NCBI GenBank assembly: GCA_003446775.1
Contig: DMCH01000100.1
Span: 1-8,040, forward strand
Source: Chloroflexota bacterium
GTDB lineage: Bacteria; Chloroflexota; Dormibacteria; Dormibacterales; Dormibacteraceae
Length of the DNA stretch: 8,040 nt
Direction: 5' to 3'
Under the pieces are notes generated by a model that worked only from the letters and a program-made list of their open reading frames with translations, ran no database searches and was not told the origin of the DNA. The position numbers were made by a program, and so were the translations under genes. Positions within the stretch are counted from its first letter, which is position 1; each line of letters opens with the position of its first letter. Below are positions 1-4,821 of the stretch, piece by piece.

Positions 1-34
1 GCTAAAGTACCGTCTGGGTCGGCCACTTGAGGTG

Positions 35-41
35 AAGGAGG
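35..41 (+). promoter_or_regulatory. Shine-Dalgarno site that decides the first gene's start
   Basis: AAGGAGG lies 8 bases before the GTG at 50. An upstream in-frame GTG at 32 would place this site inside the coding sequence, so the GTG at 50 is the better start. It is the clearest Shine-Dalgarno site in the window. Confidence 0.7.
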
Positions 42-49
42 CGCGAGTC

Positions 50-487
50 GTGAGCTTTTTCCGAAAGGCCTATTCGGTGGCCGGTGTGGTGATGATGCTG
101 CAGTACGTGCTGCAGCTCTACTTCGTGGCTGCGGCCCTGCTCACGATCTTCCAAGCCAACGACAATGCAAAAGACGTCTATTCGGCGTTCAAGACCGCGG
201 ACACTTTTGCCGGCTTACATAGGGCGAACGGAGACCTCCTCGGCATCACCATCCTCGTGATGATCGGTTGCTCGTTTGGGGCGCGGTACCCGTGGCGGAC
301 GACCATCTTGACCAGCGTGCTGTCTGTTCTGCTCGTAATCCAGGGCTTCCTGGCGTACATAAACGTTCCGGTAGTGGCGGGACTACACGGCGTCAACGCG
401 CTGATCCTGATCGGCCTGGGCGGATACCTGACGGGCCGCAACTGGGCCTTCCGCCGAGGCTCGGAGACTGCCCCAACCGCGCCCTAG
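50..487 (+). CDS. Small four-helix membrane protein, DUF6220-like
   Basis: This encodes about 145 residues, nearly all hydrophobic, with four likely membrane segments: near residues 9-33, 63-80, 87-105 and 112-129. Two short L-H-x-x-N motifs stand out: LHRAN just before helix 2 and LHGVN at the start of helix 4. This helix layout with a His near two helix starts resembles the DUF6220 family of bacterial membrane proteins, whose function I do not know. The assignment is by memory of the family pattern, not by search. The start is the GTG at 50, set by the AAGGAGG at 35-41; the frame is also open to a GTG at 32. The MFS gene follows 50 bases later on the same strand, so co-transcription is plausible. 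The paired histidines could bind a metal or heme, but that is only a suggestion. Confidence 0.75.
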   Translation: MSFFRKAYSVAGVVMMLQYVLQLYFVAAALLTIFQANDNAKDVYSAFKTADTFAGLHRANGDLLGITILVMIGCSFGARYPWRTTILTSVLSVLLVIQGFLAYINVPVVAGLHGVNALILIGLGGYLTGRNWAFRRGSETAPTAP

Positions 488-524
488 TCAAAAAGGGAGG
501 AATATCCGCGCCACGAGGCCGCAT

Positions 525-530
525 TACAGT
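525..530 (+). promoter_or_regulatory. Candidate -10 element for a leaderless MFS transcript
   Basis: TACAGT ends 7 bases before the TTG at 538, which fits a TAnnnT -10 box with transcription starting at or next to the start codon. There is no Shine-Dalgarno at a usable distance from the TTG. No clear -35 element is visible. Confidence 0.35.
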
Positions 531-537
531 TGGCGCC

Positions 538-1827
538 TTGAGGCGAATTCACTATGCGTGGATCGTCGCCGCGGTCACATTCATCGCGCTGATGGGGGCT
601 GCCGGGTTTCGGGCCACACCGAGCGTGTTGATCGTGCCACTGCAGAACGAATTCGGGTGGAACCGCGCGGTCATCTCGGTCGCGGTATCGATCAATCTGA
701 TCCTGTTCGGCCTCACGGGCCCGTTTGCCGCCGCGCTCATGGACCGCTTCGGCCTTCGCAAGGTGACGGTGGGCGCGCTGGCGACGGTATCCGCCGGCGC
801 GCTGCTGACGACCATCATGAACTCGCCCTGGCAGCTCTACCTGCTCTGGGGAGTTGTGGTTGGGCTCGGCACCGGATGCATGGCGTCGGTGCTCGCGGCG
901 ACGGTGGCGGGCCGCTGGTTCGTGCATCGCCGCGGCCTGGTGCTGGGCGCCTTGACCGCCGCCGGCGCGACCGGGCAGTTGATCTTCTTGCCCGCGCTCG
1001 GCTGGATGGCTCAGTACCTAGGCTGGCGGGTGGCCGCGGTCTCGGTCGGGCTGGCCGCCCTCGCCGTCGTGCCGGTGGTCGCGATATTTCTTCGCAATCG
1101 CCCGAGCGACCTCGGGCTGCGCGCATACGGGGCGACCGAGGCCGACAACGTGCCGCTTGCGACCGGCAGCCCGATCGTGAACGCCTTTCGCGGCCTCAAG
1201 GTCGGAGTCCGCTCACGCGACTTCTGGCTCCTCGCCGGCAGCTTCTTCATTTGCGGGGCTTCCACCAACGGCCTGATCGGAACCCACCTCATCCCGGCTT
1301 CGATGGACCACGGGATGGCCGAGGTGACAGCCGCCAGCCTGCTGGCAGTGATCGGGGTTTTCGACGTGATCGGCACGCTGGCGTCCGGGTACCTGACCGA
1401 TCGCTTCGACAGCCGCTGGCTGCTGTTCTTCTACTACGGCCTGCGCGGCCTGTCGCTGCTGTTGCTCCCTTACGTGTTCGGTAGCGCGTACTTCGGCCTG
1501 ATCCTTTTCATCGTCTTCTACGGGCTCGATTGGGTCGCGACCGTGCCACCGACGGTCCAGCTCGCGCGCAAGATCTTCGGACAGCAGAATTTCGCGATCG
1601 TATACGGGTGGATCTTCGCCGCCCACCAACTTGGCGCCGCCTCCATCGCCTTCGCAGCGGGCGCGGTGAGGACGATCTTCGGCGACTACCAGCTGGCGTT
1701 TATGAGCTCGGGCCTTCTGTGCCTGGTGGCCGCGGGACTCGTGCTTCGGATCGCACGCCTGAAGCCTGCGAGTCCGGTCGAAGAGCCGCCACTGCCCATC
1801 GGGGCCGAGGCTCCCGCCTACTCCTGA
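538..1827 (+). CDS. MFS transporter, oxalate/formate antiporter-like (OFA/monocarboxylate type)
   Basis: This is a 429-residue, 12-helix major facilitator protein that probably exchanges or imports a small organic anion across the cytoplasmic membrane. The N-terminus (RRIHYAWIVAAVTF) followed by RATPSVLIVPLQNEFGW is typical of the OFA/monocarboxylate branch. Motif A appears in both halves: LMDRFGLRKV at about residues 67-76 and GYLTDRFDSR at about 284-293, and GRWFVHRRGLVLG precedes helix 5. No ATG lies near the N-terminus. The TTG at 538 is preferred because it gives the normal family N-terminus and has TACAGT 7 bases upstream. The frame is open much further upstream, but that part overlaps the previous gene and looks non-coding. 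The substrate cannot be read from the sequence. The copC-copD gene begins at this gene's stop codon. Confidence 0.88.
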   Translation: MRRIHYAWIVAAVTFIALMGAAGFRATPSVLIVPLQNEFGWNRAVISVAVSINLILFGLTGPFAAALMDRFGLRKVTVGALATVSAGALLTTIMNSPWQLYLLWGVVVGLGTGCMASVLAATVAGRWFVHRRGLVLGALTAAGATGQLIFLPALGWMAQYLGWRVAAVSVGLAALAVVPVVAIFLRNRPSDLGLRAYGATEADNVPLATGSPIVNAFRGLKVGVRSRDFWLLAGSFFICGASTNGLIGTHLIPASMDHGMAEVTAASLLAVIGVFDVIGTLASGYLTDRFDSRWLLFFYYGLRGLSLLLLPYVFGSAYFGLILFIVFYGLDWVATVPPTVQLARKIFGQQNFAIVYGWIFAAHQLGAASIAFAAGAVRTIFGDYQLAFMSSGLLCLVAAGLVLRIARLKPASPVEEPPLPIGAEAPAYS

Positions 1828-2969
1828 GCCGATCACGGGGCCTCGCGATCGCCGGCATCGCCATCGCCGCGGCGCTGCTGCCGCAGATCGCCTTCGCCCA
1901 CGCCCAACTCATCCAGTCAGGCCCACCGCCGGACGCAATCATGTCGACGCTCCCTCCGGTGGTCGAATTGACTTTCAGCGAGCCCGTCACGCCCGCCGGA
2001 GCCGGCATCAAGGTCTTCAGCCCATCAGGCCGCCGGGTCGCCGGGCCCGCCATCTCCAGGGGGGCGCTGCTGTACGCGCCGATGAGCTCGGCCGAGACGG
2101 GAACGTTCGTTGTGAGCTGGCAGGTGCTGGCAGCCGACACACATCCGTCCCGCGGAGCCTTTCGCTTCTCGGTCGGCCGCCCGAGCGCCAATCCCTATTC
2201 ATCGTTGCTCACGGGTGGCGAGATCGGTACGGCGACTCCGTTCGGGTTCGTGCTCCAGGCACTCGCCCGCTGGGTGCATTTCCTCGGTTTCGCGCTCGTC
2301 TTCGGAGTGGTCGCCTACTCCGCGCTGACGCGGGACGAGCAGTCCGATAATCGTCCGGTCAGGCGGCTCGTCGGCGCGGGCATCGTGTTGCTGATCGCCG
2401 CCGAACCGCTCGCGCTCCTCGGTCAGCTCGCGAGCCTTTCTTTCGACGCCGACACGGCGATCGCAGTCCTCGCCTCAGGATTCGGGCGCCTCCTCGGCCT
2501 ACGTCTGGCGGGAGCGCTGCTGGTCTGGGCGCTTTGGTCGCTAGATTCGCCGTGGCCGGTCCTCGGCGTCGGCGTCGCGGTGGCGCTGATCGACGGCGCG
2601 AGCGCCCATGCGATCCCGGGGCTGCCCCTTGCCGGCCAGGCACTGGTCGCGATCCACGTCACCGCCATTGGCCTGTGGGTGGGCGGGCTGGCGGCCTTTC
2701 TCATCATCCCGGACCGCCGTTTTGGGCGCTACGCGGTGCTGTCGTTCGCTGGCGCCGCCATCAGTGGACTCCTGCTCGCTGTGGCCCATATCGGTCTATT
2801 GCAGGCATTGATGACCACGGCCTACGGCCAGGTCTTGATGATCAAGGTGCTCGTCGTTGGGGCAGCCCTGTTGATGGCCTTGATTCGCCGGCGTCGCCTC
2901 GAATTCGGCGTGCTCGTGACAGTCGTGGCCGCGGCGGCGGTGCTGGCGGCTCTGCCTCCGCCCCGCTGA
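1824..2969 (+). CDS. CopC-CopD fusion, copper binding and transport protein (YcnJ-like)
   Basis: This is a 381-residue protein in two parts. Residues 1-25 form a Sec signal peptide (n-region SRSR, hydrophobic core, cleavage after AFA), leaving a mature N-terminal His26. Residues 26-118 are a CopC beta-barrel domain (HAQL, LTFSEPV, WQVLAADTHPSRGAFRFSVG). His26 with Asp105 and His107 matches the Cu(II) site of CopC proteins (His1, Asp-x-His). Residues of about 135-381 are a CopD membrane domain of about eight helices with conserved-type histidines in RWVHFLGF, SAHAIPG, AIHVTAIGLWVGG and AVAHIG. The family is linked to copper uptake across the cytoplasmic membrane. No ATG, GTG or TTG sits near the signal peptide. 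The CTG at 1824 overlaps the preceding TGA (CTGA) and gives a normal 25-residue signal; a GTG at 1719 would add 35 charged residues and overlap the MFS gene by 109 bases. Confidence 0.88.
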   Translation: MSRSRGLAIAGIAIAAALLPQIAFAHAQLIQSGPPPDAIMSTLPPVVELTFSEPVTPAGAGIKVFSPSGRRVAGPAISRGALLYAPMSSAETGTFVVSWQVLAADTHPSRGAFRFSVGRPSANPYSSLLTGGEIGTATPFGFVLQALARWVHFLGFALVFGVVAYSALTRDEQSDNRPVRRLVGAGIVLLIAAEPLALLGQLASLSFDADTAIAVLASGFGRLLGLRLAGALLVWALWSLDSPWPVLGVGVAVALIDGASAHAIPGLPLAGQALVAIHVTAIGLWVGGLAAFLIIPDRRFGRYAVLSFAGAAISGLLLAVAHIGLLQALMTTAYGQVLMIKVLVVGAALLMALIRRRRLEFGVLVTVVAAAAVLAALPPPR

Positions 2970-2980
2970 ATCCGCGCGAT

Positions 2981-3054
2981 TGGAGCGGGTGAAGGGAATC
3001 GAACCCTCGTAAACAGCTTGGAAGGCTGCCGCACTACCATTGTGCTACACCCGC
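2981..3054 (-). tRNA. tRNA-Gly (anticodon TCC)
   Basis: Read on the minus strand, the acceptor stem GCGGGTG pairs with CACCCGC. The D arm is GCAC/GTGC, the anticodon stem GCAGC/GCTGT encloses the loop CTTCCAA (anticodon TCC), and the T arm GAGGG/CCCTT encloses TTCGATT. The discriminator is T at 2984 and CCA is encoded at 2983-2981. It ends 11 bases after the CopCD stop, facing that gene, with no terminator hairpin between them. Confidence 0.96.
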
Positions 3055-3102
3055 TTTTGAACGTTCGCCTGCGCGCTGGAACTTGCAGGCAACGCCGGTA
3101 AT

Positions 3103-3108
3103 TAGAGT
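3103..3108 (+). promoter_or_regulatory. Candidate -10 element of tRNA-Glu
   Basis: TAGAGT lies 9 bases before the mature 5' end of tRNA-Glu. TTGCAG at 3083-3088 could be a -35 element, but the 14-base spacing is short. The 63-base gap also serves the divergent tRNA-Gly, for which I see no clear promoter. Confidence 0.35.
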
Positions 3109-3117
3109 ACCTAGCTA

Positions 3118-3194
3118 GGCCCCATCGTCTAGTGGACTAGGACGCGGCCCTTTCAAGGCTGAGATCGCGGGTTCGAATCCCGCTGGGGCTACCA
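3118..3194 (+). tRNA. tRNA-Glu (anticodon TTC)
   Basis: The acceptor stem GGCCCCA pairs with TGGGGCT through a terminal G-T wobble. The D arm begins GTCTAG, the anticodon stem CGGCC/GGCTG encloses the loop CTTTCAA (anticodon TTC), and the T arm GCGGG/CCCGC encloses TTCGAAT. The discriminator A is at 3191 and CCA is encoded at 3192-3194. It is divergent from tRNA-Gly and marks the left edge of the lower-GC accessory stretch. Confidence 0.96.
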
Positions 3195-3197
3195 GTT

Positions 3198-3222
3198 TTG
3201 CTATCGCACAATGTGATAGCAA
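3198..3222. repeat. Inverted repeat just after tRNA-Glu, possible weak terminator or operator
   Basis: TTGCTATC (3198-3205) and GATAGCAA (3215-3222) are perfect 8-base inverted arms around a 9-base loop. The site lies between the tRNA-Glu 3' end and the 3' end of the convergent membrane-protein gene, where a bidirectional terminator would be expected. However, the stem is AT-rich and no T-run follows it on either strand, so a protein-binding palindrome is also possible. Confidence 0.5.
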
Positions 3223-3255
3223 TGAGCGGATATGTCCAAGCTCGACACGTTCGAA

Positions 3256-3813
3256 TCAGCAAGAGCTGGCTTTGTCGTCCACTCTGCGCCATCGCGCGGA
3301 ACGTTGGGCGAAGCGTTCGAAGAACCGGTCAGACCAAATGTTTGGAATCACCAGATCAGGGCGGAAGCGCACGATCATCGCAACGACATCCCTGTATCCC
3401 TGATTGGCAACGATCAGCGGGGAACGATCACCGCCAACGACGATTCTCTTCAAGCCGAATCCGAAGGGTGGAAAGGGCGTGCTTATCCCCGTGACTTGCG
3501 CCAACGGAATTTCGTGGCTTGACGTGATGGAACGCCACCGCAGAATCGAGCCGTGCATTACGCCAACTTCGAATGCAATGCGAAACAGCCACCAGTATGC
3601 ATTCCATGCGTAAGCCGCCAACCATAGAACCACGAATGCCGCCGGCGGTCCGGTTCCGCCCGCTAGAAGATTCACAAGCATGGCGACGCCGGCGATGCCT
3701 AGCGGGACGAAGACAGCGAAGGTCAGTAGTCGGTAATTGACGTAGCGATAGGTAATCGAGTCTGAGGTCGCATCGGCTGCACCGGTGACGACCGTGGGGA
3801 AATCAACGGCCAC
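3256..3813 (-). CDS. Hypothetical two-helix membrane protein with a bacterial PH-like domain
   Basis: This encodes 185 residues. Two hydrophobic segments at about 29-51 and 57-77 form a hairpin in the membrane. Residues of about 80-160 alternate short strands (GSILRW, SHEIPLAQVTGI, LKRIVVGG, SPLIVAN) and end in an amphipathic stretch (YRDVVAMIVRFRPDLVI), the layout of bacterial PH-like (bPH) domains found after membrane hairpins. The tail is rich in Arg and Phe. The start is a GTG at 3813 with no Shine-Dalgarno; TAGACT lies 6 bases upstream. Hand counting of several lines gives about 57% G+C, against about 70% in a sampled line of the efflux gene, so it may have been acquired. Function is unknown, and the PH assignment is by pattern only. 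No partner gene adjoins it. Confidence 0.7.
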   Translation of the reverse strand: MAVDFPTVVTGAADATSDSITYRYVNYRLLTFAVFVPLGIAGVAMLVNLLAGGTGPPAAFVVLWLAAYAWNAYWWLFRIAFEVGVMHGSILRWRSITSSHEIPLAQVTGISTPFPPFGFGLKRIVVGGDRSPLIVANQGYRDVVAMIVRFRPDLVIPNIWSDRFFERFAQRSARWRRVDDKASSC

Positions 3814-4104
3814 CCGACGAGTCTATTCGTGCTGACAGTTGCGATGGACGCCACAATTCAGGCCGATCCGATGGCTGTCTGGCAAGCACGGATGCTGGAT
3901 GATCCAGCTTGGTGGGGGGCGGGCCCATGTCGGCAAAAGGTACGACGTGTACGGACCGATGTCCGTCCCTTATCGCCTGTTTTTCGCCCGCAAGTTTCGC
4001 AAGTCCTGGCCGGAAACCATTGTTGCGCTGGAGCGTGACGCGAACCGCCGGGCCGAACCGTGAACTAGCCTCCAGTCTCGGCGTTCAATGACTTTTCGAA
4101 TTGG
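3814..4104. other. Gap with no confident gene; possible short hypothetical ORF
   Basis: This gap lies between the divergent starts of the PH-like gene and vapB. Frames here are short. A TTG-started frame at 3839-4063 encodes 74 basic residues; its second half (from about 3947) has a high share of G or C in third positions and could be real or a remnant. An overlapping frame from 3829 looks no better. I recognise neither protein. The left end carries the candidate promoter of the PH-like gene. Confidence 0.3.
3820..3825 (-). promoter_or_regulatory. Candidate -10 element for the leaderless PH-like gene
   Basis: On the minus strand, TAGACT ends 6 bases before the GTG start at 3813. No Shine-Dalgarno is present, which fits leaderless transcription. 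A short ACGA/TCGT inverted repeat (3817-3820 and 3827-3830) surrounds it. No clear -35 is seen. Confidence 0.4.
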
Positions 4105-4139
4105 TCCAGGCGGTTCGAATAGCGTCTCGCTTGGGCTAC
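4105..4139 (+). repeat. Left copy of a 35-base direct repeat bounding the VapBC module
   Basis: This matches 4582-4616 at 31 of 35 positions by hand alignment, and the 28-base core from 4112 has only two mismatches. It contains GGTTCGAAT, as in a tRNA T loop, and ends in GGGCTAC, like the tRNA-Glu 3' end. It has no flanking T stem, so it is not a tRNA. Confidence 0.8.
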
Positions 4140-4145
4140 TTCATC

Positions 4146-4175
4146 TGATGCGTGCCGCGGTAGCATCACGCATCA
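4146..4175. promoter_or_regulatory. Candidate VapB operator overlapping the vapBC promoter
   Basis: TGATGCGTG (4146-4154) and CACGCATCA (4167-4175) are perfect 9-base inverted arms, 21 bases centre to centre, which is about two helical turns. The 12-base spacer contains TAGCAT (4161-4166), a -10 candidate ending 8 bases before the ATG at 4175. The right arm reaches the first base of the start codon. This is the expected place for an operator through which a ribbon-helix-helix antitoxin represses its own transcription. Confidence 0.65.
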
Positions 4176-4414
4176 TGCGCACCACGATTGATCTCGACTC
4201 CTCGGTCGTCAAGGAGCTCAAGCGCCGCAGCAAAGGCGCCGGCAAGAGCATGGGCCAGGTCGCATCCGAGCTGCTGGCCTCGTCTCTTAGGGAGCAGGCC
4301 GGACGTCCTCGGAAACCCGGCGGCCTGACGTGGATCGCCAAGGATTTGGGCCGGCCTTTGATTGACCTCGAAGACAAGGAGGCGTTGAGGGCCCTACTCG
4401 ACGTGCGCGAATGA
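4175..4414 (+). CDS. vapB: VapB-type antitoxin with ribbon-helix-helix domain
   Basis: This is a 79-residue antitoxin. The N-terminus MRTTIDLDSSVVKELKRRSK, followed by GKSMGQVASELLASSL, is a ribbon-helix-helix DNA-binding fold: one strand to about residue 8, then two helices to about residue 43. The C-terminus (GGLTWIAKDLGRPLIDLEDKEALRALLD) is the kind of tail that wraps around and blocks a VapC PIN nuclease. The ATG at 4175 gives the family's normal length and N-terminus; the frame is open to 4088 but the extra residues look unrelated. TAGCAT 8 bases upstream and no Shine-Dalgarno suggest a leaderless message. The inverted repeat at 4146-4175 is a likely self-binding operator. The vapC remnant starts inside its stop (ATGA at 4411-4414). 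Its toxin partner is broken, so it may now be an orphan antitoxin or a repressor. Confidence 0.88.
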   Translation: MRTTIDLDSSVVKELKRRSKGAGKSMGQVASELLASSLREQAGRPRKPGGLTWIAKDLGRPLIDLEDKEALRALLDVRE

Positions 4415-4572
4415 GCGCCACCGTCGACGCCAACATCCTCGGTCTACGCAAGCACGGCGTACGGCGGATCTATAGCCGCGACATCGGGCTCCGCCGATTC
4501 GCAGATGTGGATGTAGTCGACCCTTTCGCGCCGCCCGGTGGCGGACGCCGCCGCCGACTCTCTGCGAGCTGA
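4411..4572 (+). pseudogene. vapC: VapC toxin remnant with large in-frame internal deletion
   Basis: The frame encodes only 53 residues, against about 130-145 for a full VapC. It opens with MSATVDANIL, the first strand of a PIN domain carrying the first catalytic Asp (residue 6). It then jumps straight to KHGVRRIYSRDIGLRRFADVDVVDPF, the C-terminal PIN strand with the late acidic residue (Asp24 here). The middle, with the remaining acidic residues and most helices, is missing, roughly 80-90 residues by comparison with the family. The reading frame is kept across the join, between about residues 10 and 12. Start ATG overlaps the vapB stop (ATGA), as in an intact operon. It cannot be a working RNase, but a stable mini-protein is not excluded. 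A right-hand repeat follows 9 bases after the stop. Confidence 0.8.
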
Positions 4573-4581
4573 TCGAGTTCG

Positions 4582-4616
4582 TCAAGGTGGTTCGAATAGC
4601 GTCCAGCTTGGGCTAC
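4582..4616 (+). repeat. Right copy of the 35-base direct repeat bounding the VapBC module
   Basis: This is the partner of 4105-4139 (31 of 35 identical; copies 477 bases apart). It continues into GGGCTACCA, the same nine bases that end tRNA-Glu (3186-3194). GGTTCGAAT is also shared with that tRNA (3170-3178), but the gap between the two shared blocks is 12 bases here and 7 in the tRNA. Bases 4617-4700 show nothing else I can support. Confidence 0.8.
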
Positions 4617-4700
4617 CAACTCCCAGGCAAGATGGCGAAAGGTTCCGCTGACGCCTACCGGGCGGAATTCGCGCACCCGCAACACCACTCCGTTCTCTTT

Positions 4701-4776
4701 TGGTGGGCGGCGAGGGTTTCGAACCCCCGACCTCCAGCATGTCAAGCTGGCGCTCTCCCAACTGAGCTAGCCGCCC
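4701..4776 (-). tRNA. tRNA-Val (anticodon GAC)
   Basis: On the minus strand, the acceptor GGGCGGC pairs with GCCGCCC. The D arm is GCTC/GAGC, the anticodon stem CCAGC/GCTGG encloses the loop TTGACAT (anticodon GAC), and the T loop is TTCGAAA. The discriminator is A at 4704 and CCA is encoded at 4703-4701. It marks the right edge of the accessory stretch. Confidence 0.96.
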
Positions 4777-4804
4777 GCGGCGGAATGCGAACAGAGTGGA
4801 CGCT

Positions 4805-4811
4805 TATTCTA
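4805..4811. promoter_or_regulatory. Symmetric -10 element shared by tRNA-Val and the efflux MFS gene
   Basis: The plus strand reads TATTCT at 4805-4810 and the minus strand reads TAGAAT at 4811-4806, so overlapping bases form a -10 box in both directions. The minus box lies about 30 bases before tRNA-Val, with TTGGAG as a possible -35 at 15-base spacing. The plus box lies 11 bases before the TTG at 4822. Divergent promoters built on a symmetric -10 are known in bacteria; the assignment here is by eye. Confidence 0.4.
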
Positions 4812-4821
4812 GGTCCGTGCC

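Noticed and set aside
2822..3040. 72-residue minus-strand frame starting MVVRQPSKLFTRVRFPSPAP
   Set aside because: It is an artefact of translating across the tRNA-Gly gene and then the antisense of CopCD.
3839..4063. 74-residue basic frame, and an overlapping 69-residue frame from 3829
   Set aside because: No recognisable family, no ribosome site and overlapping alternatives. Some third-position GC bias remains, so it is noted only in the gap entry and not called as a gene.
4088..4174. Longer vapB start at 4088
   Set aside because: It would add 29 residues unlike any antitoxin and run through the repeat and the operator; the ATG at 4175 matches the family start.
4105..4616. The 35-base repeats as a CRISPR array or as tRNA genes
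   Set aside because: Only two copies exist, 477 bases apart with genes between them, and neither copy has pairing T-stem arms or a cloverleaf.
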